A stretch of DNA of 64,000 nt from an uncultured Ruminococcus sp. GTDB taxonomy: Bacteria > Bacillota > Clostridia > Oscillospirales > Acutalibacteraceae. Shown piece after piece: positions 34,310-42,586 of this stretch. Under the pieces are notes generated by a model. That model did no database searches and had not been told where the DNA came from. It saw nothing but the letters and a program-made list of their open reading frames with translations. Each line of letters opens with the position of its first letter. Position 1 is the first letter of the stretch. The stretch lies in NCBI GenBank assembly GCA_902776185.1, contig CACYPH010000002.1, forward strand, positions 1 to 64,000, written 5' to 3'. The position numbers were made by a program, and so were the translations under genes.

Positions 34310-34598
34310 CGCTGTCCGCCTCCTGTTCGTGGTAGACAACCAACAGTTTGTCGTGAAGATAATTCAGCCTCTGTTCAACAGAGCGTTCGGTAGACTGACG
34401 GAAGGTCTGCTGCAGATCCACGACAACGCTGTAGCAGTCGTGAAGTGCCTCGCTCGGCTTCGCATGGATGGGCTGATTCAGACCGGACATCAGGAGATAG
34501 GCGGATAGAGAAAGCCCCGCACGCTTTGCATAGCGCTGCAGGGCTTTCTTGTCTTTCTCGCTGACGCGGATATGGATGTCTGTATTCTTTTGTATCAT
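34281..34598 (-). CDS. MobC-like relaxosome accessory protein
   Basis: The 105-residue protein begins with a ribbon-helix-helix-like segment (DIHIRVSEKDKKALQRYAKR, then AGLSLSAYLLMSG) typical of MobC and other relaxosome proteins that melt or mark oriT. It overlaps the relaxase start by 29 bases and its last residues cover the relaxase ribosome site, indicating translational coupling. The non-coding region behind its start (34599-35008) is a candidate place for oriT. Confidence 0.8.
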   Translation of the reverse strand: MIQKNTDIHIRVSEKDKKALQRYAKRAGLSLSAYLLMSGLNQPIHAKPSEALHDCYSVVVDLQQTFRQSTERSVEQRLNYLHDKLLVVYHEQEADSGGNNQDLGD

Positions 34599-35008
34599 AT
34601 ATTATTCCTGCTTTCATTGTGTGTTTTGGGGTTACAGGGGCAAGAGCCCCTTTCGGTATACTAAGCACGGATTGAAAATGGATAGAGATTTTCAAGGATG
34701 ATTTGTGCAAGACGAGGCGAAGGACGCAGATAGGGTTTCTCCCTATCAAGGACGACAACGAAGTATTGTGCAAATCAGACTGAAAAGATTATTCATTTAT
34801 CAGTCTGTGATTAGTATGAGTGCCGTTCCGGTTTTGTGGTAACAAAGCCTATGCTCGCTACAGTATAAGACAAACCCGCCCTGCTGCTTTCAGGACGGAT
34901 TTTCTGCGTCTTATACAGTGTTACTTGGCTTCTGGAATAAAAATGCTTTGGCAAATCATTTTGATATCATCAAAGATTTTTCTCATCAATAATGCTATCA
35001 TCATGCTA
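34599..35008. other. 410-bp non-coding region, candidate oriT and operon junction
   Basis: It holds the repeat core at 34701-34775, an inverted pair CAGACTGA/TCAGTCTG (34777-34814) and a hairpin TATAAGAC...GTCTTATA with inner CCGCCCTG/CAGGACGG (34863-34918) that may end the parM-parR transcript. No reading frame here looks real. A nick site cannot be pinpointed. Confidence 0.45.
34701..34775 (+). repeat. Repeat core shared with the 25673-25830 element
   Basis: In order it reads AGGCGAAGG, CGCAGATAGGG, CCCTATCAAGGACGACAACG and a TATTGTGCAAAT end. The same blocks, with compensating changes in the central stem (ATAGG/CCTA), occur on the minus strand of the chromosomal element at 25673-25830. 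Confidence 0.7.
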
Positions 35009-35344
35009 TCATTCAAACAGTTCCAGATCATCTGCCAGTTCTTGATCGAGCTCATCGACAGTTTTTGTCTGCGGCTGATGAAGCGGAACGACTACCTGAG
35101 CTTGATTATGGCTGGAGGAAACGAACACACGCTGCATTTCCTCCTGTAAAATTCTTCTCATGTCCTCATTGTGCTGTTCACGGGTATAGGACTGATAATC
35201 GATATAGTCCGCGATCGCGTCGATCACAAATCCGTTGATTGACTGACTCGTCTTTTCATGCAGTGTTTGCAGATATTTTGAAATTCGAGCCTGCCGATTA
35301 TCAGATAAATCTAAGCGCACAATAAAGCTATACTTCCCTTCCAT
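35009..35344 (-). CDS. ParR-like DNA-binding adaptor
   Basis: The 111-residue protein starts with a ribbon-helix-helix-like beta strand and helices (YSFIVRLDLSDNRQARISKY) and ends in an acidic tail (VDELDQELADDLELFE). This is the usual design of ParR-type adaptors, in which the C-terminal tail binds the actin-like filament. It overlaps the ParM-like gene by 17 bases. The assignment rests on position and layout, not on a strong motif. Confidence 0.65.
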   Translation of the reverse strand: MEGKYSFIVRLDLSDNRQARISKYLQTLHEKTSQSINGFVIDAIADYIDYQSYTREQHNEDMRRILQEEMQRVFVSSSHNQAQVVVPLHQPQTKTVDELDQELADDLELFE

Positions 35345-36263
35345 TTTTCATCGCCGCCCTCAGCTTGATTTCGGCAATATACTCATAGCCCTTTGCAGAA
35401 GCACAAATATCGTCAATGATTCTAATGCGGTCAAGACTGCCTTTGTAAAAATGCTTTACCAGACAACCGCCTCCGCCGACGATATACAGCAGCATCGTAT
35501 TTTCGTCATAACCGTGAGCGTAGAGCATATCAAAAATGTCTTTGACGTACTTTTCAGCAACTGAGCGGATAACAGCGGAATCGCTGTCGGGGATATTCGC
35601 CTTGCCGTTGCGAAGGAAGGACTCGATCGTGTAATCGTTGATCTTCCGTTTGGTCTGGGCAAAGAAAGTGTCACGGATCCTTTCAATACACTGCTGGGTC
35701 CCGAACAGATCCATATACATATTGTCTTTCTGCACTTTGCCGTCAGCAATGAAAAAGCTGCTCAGCGTACCGTTGCCGATGTCGGCGATCATGTTCAGAT
35801 CTCTCAGACTTGACTTGAATGGGACTACTGCTGAATACCCCTGCGGATAGACCAGCACATCACTGATGTGAATATGGTAGTCAACATTCCGAAAAGAGAA
35901 GCGCACTTCCTCGTTCCGGGACAGATATTCAACGAAGTCTGCTCTCTGTAAGGAAGCCCATTTCAGCGGTAAGCCCGCAGCGATAACGACGTCGGCTTCC
36001 GTGAGGTTCATATCGTTCAGTTCCATCGCAATTGCGGCGAGGGTCAGGATATAATAGTCCTCGTCATTCTGCTTGTCCGCTAAAAAGGTTTTGTGTCCCT
36101 GACATATCTGATAGGTATGTCCTTCAAAGGACAGAATATCCTTTATGAGCACTGGATTGATATCCGATCTGTCAACGCCGTTCGGGAAACAGTGGTTAGC
36201 GGTTTTGATATTGCCGTAGCCGTGATCGATCCCGATGATGAATTTGTCTTTGAATTGTTTCAT
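35328..36263 (-). CDS. ParM/StbA actin-like segregation ATPase
   Basis: The 311-residue actin-fold protein has phosphate 1 motif GIDHGYGNIKTA, phosphate 2 motif MIADIGNGTLSSFFI and adenosine motif YIVGGGGCLVKHF. ParM filaments push plasmid copies apart. Finding a ParM/ParR pair on an integrated element suggests that it exists for some time as a replicating circle, or that the filaments serve transfer. The ATG at 36263 follows AAGGAG. Confidence 0.87.
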   Translation of the reverse strand: MKQFKDKFIIGIDHGYGNIKTANHCFPNGVDRSDINPVLIKDILSFEGHTYQICQGHKTFLADKQNDEDYYILTLAAIAMELNDMNLTEADVVIAAGLPLKWASLQRADFVEYLSRNEEVRFSFRNVDYHIHISDVLVYPQGYSAVVPFKSSLRDLNMIADIGNGTLSSFFIADGKVQKDNMYMDLFGTQQCIERIRDTFFAQTKRKINDYTIESFLRNGKANIPDSDSAVIRSVAEKYVKDIFDMLYAHGYDENTMLLYIVGGGGCLVKHFYKGSLDRIRIIDDICASAKGYEYIAEIKLRAAMKNGREV

Positions 36264-36277
36264 TGTAAATCTCCTTC

Positions 36278-36505
36278 TTAATCTTTATTGTATTTGATGA
36301 TAGTTCCGTACAGCTCTTTATCAGCGGGCAATACATATTTCTGCAAATAGTTTCAGCAGAGCCGACTGATCGAGAGAAGCTGGATACATGGGTGACTGTC
36401 GCCGTCATCAAGCAGCAGACAGTTTCCGTCAGAATAGTTGGCGCAGGTCGATCTAACCGTTTTATTGACCTGCTTTGCCAGTTGCGGTGTAAGTTTTAAA
36501 GGCAT
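36278..36505 (-). pseudogene. Cysteine-rich VLP-domain small protein with in-frame TGA
   Basis: A reading frame of 75 codons starts at the ATG at 36505 behind a perfect AAGGAGGTGATCC. It has the family landmarks GNCLLLDDGD, a following CIQLLSIS and VLPADKEL near the end, as in the cysteine-rich VLP proteins of Clostridial mobile elements. Codon 51 (36353-36355) is TGA, right after a Cys and where relatives tend to have a second Cys or aromatic residue; the frame then continues intact to TAA at 36278. Either it is a fresh nonsense mutation (TGC/TGT to TGA) or the TGA is read through. It lies 14 bases before the ParM gene. Confidence 0.7.
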
Positions 36506-36579
36506 TGGATCACCTCCTTTCAAGTATTATTTTGAACCGCTGCCCTAAAAAGTGGGGGCAGTTATTAAATAACAGATAC

Positions 36580-36608
36580 TTGAATAAAGAGAGGCGTTGT
36601 GCTATACT
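36580..36608 (+). promoter_or_regulatory. Promoter of the RdRP-like gene
   Basis: TTGAAT (36580-36585) and TATACT (36603-36608) are separated by 17 bases, 27 bases upstream of the ATG at 36636. It lies in the divergent gap opposite the parM operon. Confidence 0.75.
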
Positions 36609-36635
36609 TTTCTCAGATTACTTCAGGAGATTTAT

Positions 36636-39623
36636 ATGAAAAAGTATTTAATACCTCAGATCTCGGCGCTGAGTCTTTTATCCTCTGCGACAAAGACTTT
36701 TGATGGTTGGGCATTCCGTTTTGATGCAACCGATCCGTCAAAAGAATATCTGATCGAAGATACGAAACAGGACGACTGTATGATGTTTTATCAGGCGATG
36801 AAGCTGTTGTACGGCTCCGAGGAACTCAATGCTATATGCGAGAGTTTATATGACGCCTTTGTCTACATCGACTTTTCGGGTATCTTTGACAGAAAGCCGA
36901 TTGGCAGAACAGCAGATCTGCAAAATAAAGCAGAGTATCTGTTCCGTCCCGAAGGTATTACCATGTATTTTGGGAAAGGTTATCCCGAAAGTCGATATAT
37001 CGCTTTCGAACGTTCGGCAAGCATGAGCCGCCATAATGTGCTGTCGTTTGTGCGTGAGGATATCTATGAGCCGTTGCGAGAGCGGATGTTGCTCGGCATG
37101 GAGATTGGAGAATGTCAGCTGTCCAAACTCTACGCATACAACGGATTGATGTTTACCAGGGGTCGGCGATATGAAATTGCAAATTTGTTGCATGAAAAAA
37201 GGATTGTCGTAATAGACAATCCCAAAAGTATCGTAAAGGATGCAGAGATCATTACCGTAGAGGATGACGGAACGGATAACGCGATCCGTAAATACAACCG
37301 TGTAGAAACAATAGCTGATGTAGAAGTATTGGAATTCGATGGTGAAGGAATCATTTCAAAAAAACTCGCCGGAAAGTTAAATATCAACAAACAACACCAT
37401 TCCTTTCAAATCCGTTTGCCGTATATCAAGGGTGTCGTACATGAAGTGGATTTCAAAGGTCTGTTCGCTGAGCTGGGTGTTACAAAGATCAAAGATATCT
37501 GGGGAAACATTCACGCTGTAGAAGATGTTGACATGATTCTCACAAAGAGTATGTTCAAAGGCTTCGGTTGGATGACAGAGAACTGTTTGACATGGGCAGA
37601 GTATCTCAAACGGTGCAGAGAGTATGGGTATGCGCTTTATATCTCAGGCATGGATAAAACGGAGCAGCAAGAAACGACTGAGATGAATTATCAGTTTCTG
37701 AATACGTTAGCGCTGACAGATGAAGAATTTCGTCCTTTGGATTTGCCGCTCGGATGGGATCGATCACCTGAATCGGATAGTCGTCATTGGCTGACGAAAA
37801 CGACAGAGACGGAATACTATCGCCTTGTGGGAGAATATGCAAACAGAAGAGAGTATTTCCTGCAAGGGATAGATAGTTTTGAAATCAATGACAAACGTCG
37901 ACAGCGTGCTGAGATCGTCAAATGCAATCCACTTTTTATGGAAGAGCCGCTATATACAAAAGAGCTCTCTGACAGCGCAGAGAGCATCAGGAAAAAGTAT
38001 GCAGTCGGACAGTTGTTGATTGCCGGAGATAACCGGTATTTGTCCGATGATCTTATGCGGTTTTTGGCGTACATCGTGAAGAATATCGAAGGGGAAAGCA
38101 AGGCATATAAAGCCTTATCGTCGGAGTGCTTGACCGATAACATAATCCATGCGCCGCAGTCCACTTATGCTGCGCAAGAATATTACACCCTTCTGCGCAG
38201 TCCGCATATTGCGCGGAATGAAGAAGCGTTTGTTCGCCCTTTGCAAGCAGTCGGACCTATCAGAGAAAAGTATCTGTCTCACCTTCGGTATGTTATGATG
38301 GTGGACTCACGTTCCTTGATTCCCGATCGCCTCGGCGGTGCGGACTATGACGGTGACATGGTGAAAACGATTGCCGATCCGCTTGTCAATGACTGTGTGC
38401 GCAGGGGATATGAAAACAACAAGTCGTTACCTGTGCTGAAAATACCGTCTGCTGATCCGATCATCGCTGACGCAAATGATTGGCATGCGAGGATGGAAAC
38501 AGTTAAGAGCACCTTTTCTTCTCGCGTCGGACAGATCAGTAACGCCGCATTGCGCCGAGGGATACTTGCCTATGACGAGAACAGCGACAGTGCTGAGCGA
38601 GAGTACAATCGGCAGGATGTCGAGCTGTTGGCGATCCTGACAGGATTAGAGATCGACTCTGCCAAGAGCGGTGTGAAGCCGGATTTATCTGCTTATCTGG
38701 AAACAGGCAAGACAAAGAGAAGTCTATTCCTACAGTACAAGTCAATTGTTGGCAATACCGATCGGAAATGGTATCAGCCGACGGCAACAAAACGCGTGAA
38801 AGAGTTTATCGAAAAAACCGATTGGAGCGCTGTCAGTTCCAATCTGGAAAAGCTGCCGTATTACGCCTATATGCTCGGCGCTGAAATGGAGAAGCACAAG
38901 GCTCAGCCTGTGCTGGATTCTTTATTATTCACTTTTGCTCAACACAAGGACTGGCAAGATCATTTGGATCGTCATATTCTGGATCGAACAAAGGAAATCA
39001 TCGCCGCTTACCATGAAGCGCTGAGGCGATTGCAGCATTTTCATCACATTTCAAAAGAAATGCGTCGCAAGACTGACATCGAGCGGATTCTTTATGCACG
39101 AGGTCAGGAAAACAGGTATTCGATTGATGAGCTTTACCACGCCTTTGATGATATTCAGCCCCATCAGATTCATCAGGCAAGAATGAAGCTGACGGAAATA
39201 AATTGGCACTTGACCCCACCTTCGGAAAGGTTGATTGCAACTTATTCTATCATCGGCGGTATGCTCGATTATGAATACCGTAAGTTATTTTGTGACTTTC
39301 GTCACGGCGGTTACCGAGTCCTCGGCGACATCATCTGCGATTTGGATGATTTGTACCGTTCGACCAGTACTTCTAAAAGTCTGATCCACAAAGACGACAA
39401 TGCAGACTTGAAGCAACTTCTTAGTGGTGTAAGGCATTCCTCAGATTATAAGCAGGTCATAATTCGGAATAGTCTGTATCTTTTAAAACCTAACACGAAA
39501 GATGAAGTAAGTTTTGATTTGAACGAGGTGCTGAAATGTGCTATTGCTCTCGGTGAACGGCAATTTGCACTGGAAGTCATGCCGATGACGGTATTGGAAA
39601 AATGCAGGTGGTTAGAATCATGA
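36636..39623 (+). CDS. Two-barrel RNA polymerase / cellular RdRP-like protein
   Basis: This 995-residue protein has the ordered landmarks of eukaryotic RNA-dependent RNA polymerases (QDE-1/RDR family). An N-terminal region of unknown fold covers about 1-225. Then comes EFDGEGIISKKLAGKL (about 233-248), HSFQIRLPYIKGVVHEVD (about 255-272) and ILTKSMFKGFG (about 300-310). RSPHIARNEEAFVRPLQAV follows (about 521-539), then the catalytic DPBB motif GGADYDGDMV (about 567-576), where DxDGD holds the three metal-binding Asp. The same motif is NADFDGD in the beta-prime subunit of RNA polymerase and occurs in related single-chain enzymes such as YonO. A basic helical C-terminus follows. It overlaps the next gene by ATGA. 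Whether template is RNA or DNA is unknown. The ATG at 36636 follows AGGAG. Confidence 0.8.
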   Translation: MKKYLIPQISALSLLSSATKTFDGWAFRFDATDPSKEYLIEDTKQDDCMMFYQAMKLLYGSEELNAICESLYDAFVYIDFSGIFDRKPIGRTADLQNKAEYLFRPEGITMYFGKGYPESRYIAFERSASMSRHNVLSFVREDIYEPLRERMLLGMEIGECQLSKLYAYNGLMFTRGRRYEIANLLHEKRIVVIDNPKSIVKDAEIITVEDDGTDNAIRKYNRVETIADVEVLEFDGEGIISKKLAGKLNINKQHHSFQIRLPYIKGVVHEVDFKGLFAELGVTKIKDIWGNIHAVEDVDMILTKSMFKGFGWMTENCLTWAEYLKRCREYGYALYISGMDKTEQQETTEMNYQFLNTLALTDEEFRPLDLPLGWDRSPESDSRHWLTKTTETEYYRLVGEYANRREYFLQGIDSFEINDKRRQRAEIVKCNPLFMEEPLYTKELSDSAESIRKKYAVGQLLIAGDNRYLSDDLMRFLAYIVKNIEGESKAYKALSSECLTDNIIHAPQSTYAAQEYYTLLRSPHIARNEEAFVRPLQAVGPIREKYLSHLRYVMMVDSRSLIPDRLGGADYDGDMVKTIADPLVNDCVRRGYENNKSLPVLKIPSADPIIADANDWHARMETVKSTFSSRVGQISNAALRRGILAYDENSDSAEREYNRQDVELLAILTGLEIDSAKSGVKPDLSAYLETGKTKRSLFLQYKSIVGNTDRKWYQPTATKRVKEFIEKTDWSAVSSNLEKLPYYAYMLGAEMEKHKAQPVLDSLLFTFAQHKDWQDHLDRHILDRTKEIIAAYHEALRRLQHFHHISKEMRRKTDIERILYARGQENRYSIDELYHAFDDIQPHQIHQARMKLTEINWHLTPPSERLIATYSIIGGMLDYEYRKLFCDFRHGGYRVLGDIICDLDDLYRSTSTSKSLIHKDDNADLKQLLSGVRHSSDYKQVIIRNSLYLLKPNTKDEVSFDLNEVLKCAIALGERQFALEVMPMTVLEKCRWLES

Positions 39624-40462
39624 CAAATGAATGGGCTGAATTCAAAGCATATACGGAACAGCCGACCTATACTGCAACACGCAAAAGCGATACGACCTAC
39701 CTCGGACGGTTCACTTTTGATATGATTGCCGAGTTCTCAGGCTTCGGGCGAATTCTTACGATAATTGCAAGAGGTAATCTGTTCCACGATAAGAAAGGTG
39801 CAATTCTTGACGGCAACCCGTATGAGAGGATCGACCATGTACGCAAGGCGCTGTGCGCGTGGTGCAGTGTACCGGACAAAAAGAAAAGCTCCGATCCGCC
39901 GGTGGACTTTCGTGAGTTGTCCGCCGACTTCCCGGAGCTTGTTGATAAAAACGGTATAGGTTGGTTCTATCGCCATATAAAAAGTGTTATTCGGTTTGTA
40001 AAAGAGCATCCTGATCTGGTGAGCAAATCCGCAAGTAAAAAGTGCGAGGGCATTTCCAAAGGGTTTACAGCACAATGGAAAAAGAAAGTGCATCAACTGC
40101 AAGTACCGATTTTTGCGCTCAATACTAAGGGAGCATGGACGCTGCGCTATGACGATATTATTGCCGATGCGTTGGCGCTGGGTCCGCTGCGAACGGAAGA
40201 TTATTTACTCTCCGAGAAGGAAAAGAAACAGCTTGAATCCGTAAACATCGACGGTGTGCCTAAAGAGGTGATAACCGATCTGGTGTGCTATTACCTTGCA
40301 AATAAAGCTGACGATACCGATTGGGTAGTCCTCCCCGTTGCTAACTTCGACGCCTTTTATGGTAATAACAATCTCAGCAAAAAGTGGCTGGCAAAAATCC
40401 CTAAATCACTGATAGTAAGGGAGAACAGACACGGGGTAAGCAGATTTAGAACTGTTATATAG
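39620..40462 (+). CDS. Unknown protein coupled to the RdRP-like gene
   Basis: This 280-residue, lysine-rich, mostly helical protein has no signal peptide or membrane segment. I recognise no family or catalytic motif. Segments such as GIGWFYRHIKSVIRFVKEH and NLSKKWLAKIPKSLI could bind nucleic acid. Its ATG overlaps the stop of the polymerase-like gene (ATGA), with AGGTGG as ribosome site, so the two are translated together and their products probably work together. After its stop the sequence changes to a truncated oleate hydratase, marking the border of the core element. Confidence 0.6.
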   Translation: MTNEWAEFKAYTEQPTYTATRKSDTTYLGRFTFDMIAEFSGFGRILTIIARGNLFHDKKGAILDGNPYERIDHVRKALCAWCSVPDKKKSSDPPVDFRELSADFPELVDKNGIGWFYRHIKSVIRFVKEHPDLVSKSASKKCEGISKGFTAQWKKKVHQLQVPIFALNTKGAWTLRYDDIIADALALGPLRTEDYLLSEKEKKQLESVNIDGVPKEVITDLVCYYLANKADDTDWVVLPVANFDAFYGNNNLSKKWLAKIPKSLIVRENRHGVSRFRTVI

Positions 40463-40520
40463 AACTAATATATGCAGTTTTGAGTGCACATACATAGGTA
40501 AAAGCGATACTTCAGAATCA

Positions 40521-41276
40521 AGGTTGCAGTATTACAAATTCAATGCTACCTCTGACGAGGAGATCATCCGGCATATCATTAAGATCTGCAAACGTGATCC
40601 TTGTGACGGAAAAGTCACCACAGGCGGTATCGTCACTGTAAAAGACAGTGTTGATAACTGGTATTTGTCATGGACGATCAACCGCCAGCCGCAGTTCAAG
40701 GTACAGGACAAGGATACCGTTCTCATCTGGCTTTATGCTCTCAATACCGACCGCAACGGTAATTATGTTAAGAAAGCAATGCGCCTCTGCACCGGTGAAG
40801 AAGTATGCCGCGAGTGGCTCTACCATATCGGGATAGAAGAGAACAGAATCGAAGAGCTTGCCCGCAGCGCCTGCAACACCACGACCTGCTTCATGCCCTA
40901 TATCAATGCGTTCTTCCAACCGAGAAAGAATGAGGATCGCCCGCATGTCGTTCCCGACGGTTCCGTCAACTTTGCTTTTCTCGGTCAGTTTGCCGAAACC
41001 CCCAGAGATACGATTTTTACCATTGAATATTCCATGCGTACCGGTATGGAATCCGTGTATACGCTGTTGAATATTGACCGAGGCGTCCCGGAGGTCTGGG
41101 GTAGCAAATATGATGTGAGGGAACTGCTCAGAGCGTGCTATTATGCGATCGACAAAAAACCGATTACGGATGTGAAGCTGTCGTTCAAGGAAAAGGAGCT
41201 TCTCAAGGTGATTACAAAGCGTGTGAAAGGAACGGATATCGAGCTGTTATTAAAAGAAAGCGGACTGCTTGAGTAA
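40521..41276 (+). pseudogene. Oleate hydratase, 3' fragment
   Basis: The frame encodes about 250 residues matching the C-terminal part of oleate hydratases (MCRA proteins): KVTTGGIVTVKDS, VNFAFLGQFAETPRDTIFTI, EYSMRTGMESVYTLLN and DRGVPEVWGSKYD. Full-length enzymes have about 580 residues and an N-terminal FAD-binding Rossmann region, which is missing, so it should be inactive. No ribosome site precedes the first candidate start (TTG at 40524). The break marks a junction between the element core and the lipid cargo. Confidence 0.85.
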
Positions 41277-41291
41277 CATCCCTTTAAACTT

Positions 41292-41321
41292 GATTCCCCG
41301 ACAGTATCACGTCGGGGAATC
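41292..41321 (+). terminator. Hairpin after the oleate hydratase fragment
   Basis: GATTCCCCGAC and GTCGGGGAATC form an 11-bp stem with loop AGTATCAC. The following bases are only weakly T-rich, so termination would be partial. Confidence 0.5.
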
Positions 41322-41344
41322 CTCCATTTATGAGATATTTCAGG

Positions 41345-41373
41345 TTGAATTATCTGCTCGAAATTGTTATAAT
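41345..41373 (+). promoter_or_regulatory. Promoter of the cargo TetR gene
   Basis: TTGAAT (41345-41350) and a perfect TATAAT (41368-41373) are separated by 17 bases, 72 bases before the TetR ATG. Confidence 0.8.
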
Positions 41374-41445
41374 ACTCGGGTAACAAGGTTCTGGGCGAAT
41401 AACGAAAGTCAACCTGTTAAATGTGTGTGGAGGAGAGAAGCGCCT

Positions 41446-42003
41446 ATGAAAGAACTCACCAAAAACGCGATCGCAGAATCGTTTAAGAAGCTGCTCAGCA
41501 CAAAACCGATCAGCCGCATCACAGTCAAGGATATCTGTACGGATTGCAGCATCACCCGCCAGACCTTCTACTATCATTTTCAAGACGTCTATGATTTGTC
41601 GTTCTGGATCATGGAGCGCGATCTGAGAGAACACATCGAAGGTTTGCATATCGACAGAATGGATGTGAACGGCTATTTTCACGCGATGTTCGATTACTTT
41701 CTGAAATCCAGACGTCAGGTGAGAAACGGCTACGACGCGGTCAACCGCATCCAGTATGAGAATCTCTTTAAGGAGCGTGCAAAGCCCGGTATCGTCGAGC
41801 GTCTGCGATCCTATCCCGAGGCTGAAAACGTCAGCGACGAGGACATTGATTTCATCGCGTCCTTCTACACGTTGAGTCTCAGCGGCATATTGATAAAATG
41901 GATTGAAGAAGGGCTCCCCGATGAGTACCACGTTCGGCTCGACAAATACTGTATGTTAATGGACGGCAGTATGAAAGATGTGCTTTTGAAATTCAGTAAA
42001 TGA
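41446..42003 (+). CDS. TetR/AcrR-family transcriptional regulator of the cargo region
   Basis: The 185-residue regulator has the TetR helix-turn-helix VKDICTDCSITRQTFYYHFQ (about 24-43) and a ligand domain resembling the DhaS-type TetR group. It opens the cargo region and is followed by its own terminator, a small membrane protein and a radical SAM operon. The palindromes at 42475-42519 before that operon are possible binding sites. The longer frame starting at 41269 has no ribosome site; the ATG at 41446 has GGAGGAG upstream. Confidence 0.85.
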   Translation: MKELTKNAIAESFKKLLSTKPISRITVKDICTDCSITRQTFYYHFQDVYDLSFWIMERDLREHIEGLHIDRMDVNGYFHAMFDYFLKSRRQVRNGYDAVNRIQYENLFKERAKPGIVERLRSYPEAENVSDEDIDFIASFYTLSLSGILIKWIEEGLPDEYHVRLDKYCMLMDGSMKDVLLKFSK

Positions 42004-42018
42004 TCTATATAAAACTTG

Positions 42019-42053
42019 GCTGTCACATGTAAGGTGTGACAGCTGTTTCTTTT
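42019..42053 (+). terminator. Intrinsic terminator after TetR
   Basis: GCTGTCACA and TGTGACAGC form a stem followed by TGTTTCTTTT, 15 bases after the TetR stop. Confidence 0.85.
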
Positions 42054-42159
42054 ATTATCCCTTCTTTTTTGACAAACTTCGATGATTGTCTATTGAATCT
42101 AATTTGATTTGTTGTTACGATAAGTACAAATAAAGCCGAAAGGAGGGTCAAGGTTTAGC

Positions 42160-42390
42160 ATGGATATTAACAACGATGTTTTAAGAGATGAAGCGGCTGA
42201 ACGCGCAAAATATACATCTGATGAGCTTCCTGAATACGAAGATGATATTACGGACAACGAAACGCTTGGGTCAACAGCGGCAGACGGCAAAAACAAGATC
42301 AACAAAAGGGTTGCGATCGCCGGTGCCGCAGTTGCGGCTGCGGGCATTGCAGGCATTATCGGTTTGATCATCAAGCGCAAGCATCAATAA
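42160..42390 (+). CDS. Small tail-anchored membrane protein
   Basis: This 76-residue protein has an acidic soluble part (about 1-48) and one C-terminal TM helix (about 50-71, Ala/Gly/Ile-rich), ending in KRKHQ. The function is unknown. It lies between the TetR gene and the radical SAM operon and has its own terminator at 42424, so it may be expressed separately. The ATG follows AAAGGAGGG at a long spacing. Confidence 0.6.
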   Translation: MDINNDVLRDEAAERAKYTSDELPEYEDDITDNETLGSTAADGKNKINKRVAIAGAAVAAAGIAGIIGLIIKRKHQ

Positions 42391-42423
42391 GCTTGGTACC
42401 TACTCCATATTCATTTTTGAGAG

Positions 42424-42456
42424 TTGCTGCATCGCAAGATGCGGCAGTTTTCATTT
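42424..42456 (+). terminator. Intrinsic terminator
   Basis: TTGCTGCATC and GATGCGGCAG pair, with two G-U pairs, around loop GCAA and are followed by TTTTCATTTT. Confidence 0.75.
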
Positions 42457-42474
42457 TGCATCCATGCAGAATGC

Positions 42475-42519
42475 GACACTTGTCGGAATGTGTCAAAAAA
42501 TCATACACCCGGCGCGTGT
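42475..42519. promoter_or_regulatory. Paired palindromes before the radical SAM operon, possible TetR operator
   Basis: GACAC-N10-GTGTC (42475-42494) and ACAC-N7-GTGT (42505-42519) lie between the upstream terminator and the radical SAM start. The placement suits a repressor, but no binding evidence can be read. Confidence 0.35.
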
Positions 42520-42586
42520 GTCTATTGTTGCAATTCTAAGATTCTTTTACAATTGATACAAAGGTATCAAAAAGGAGGTAATCATA

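Noticed and set aside
34820..35149. Plus-strand frame across the ParR region
   Set aside because: It overlaps the ParR-like gene and a terminator-like hairpin; no start signal.
36636..39623. Possibility that the RdRP-like protein is a misassembled beta-prime subunit
   Set aside because: It lacks the usual beta-prime zinc finger, clamp and bridge-helix sequences, is a single 995-residue gene within element genes, and its other motifs match RdRP-type order.
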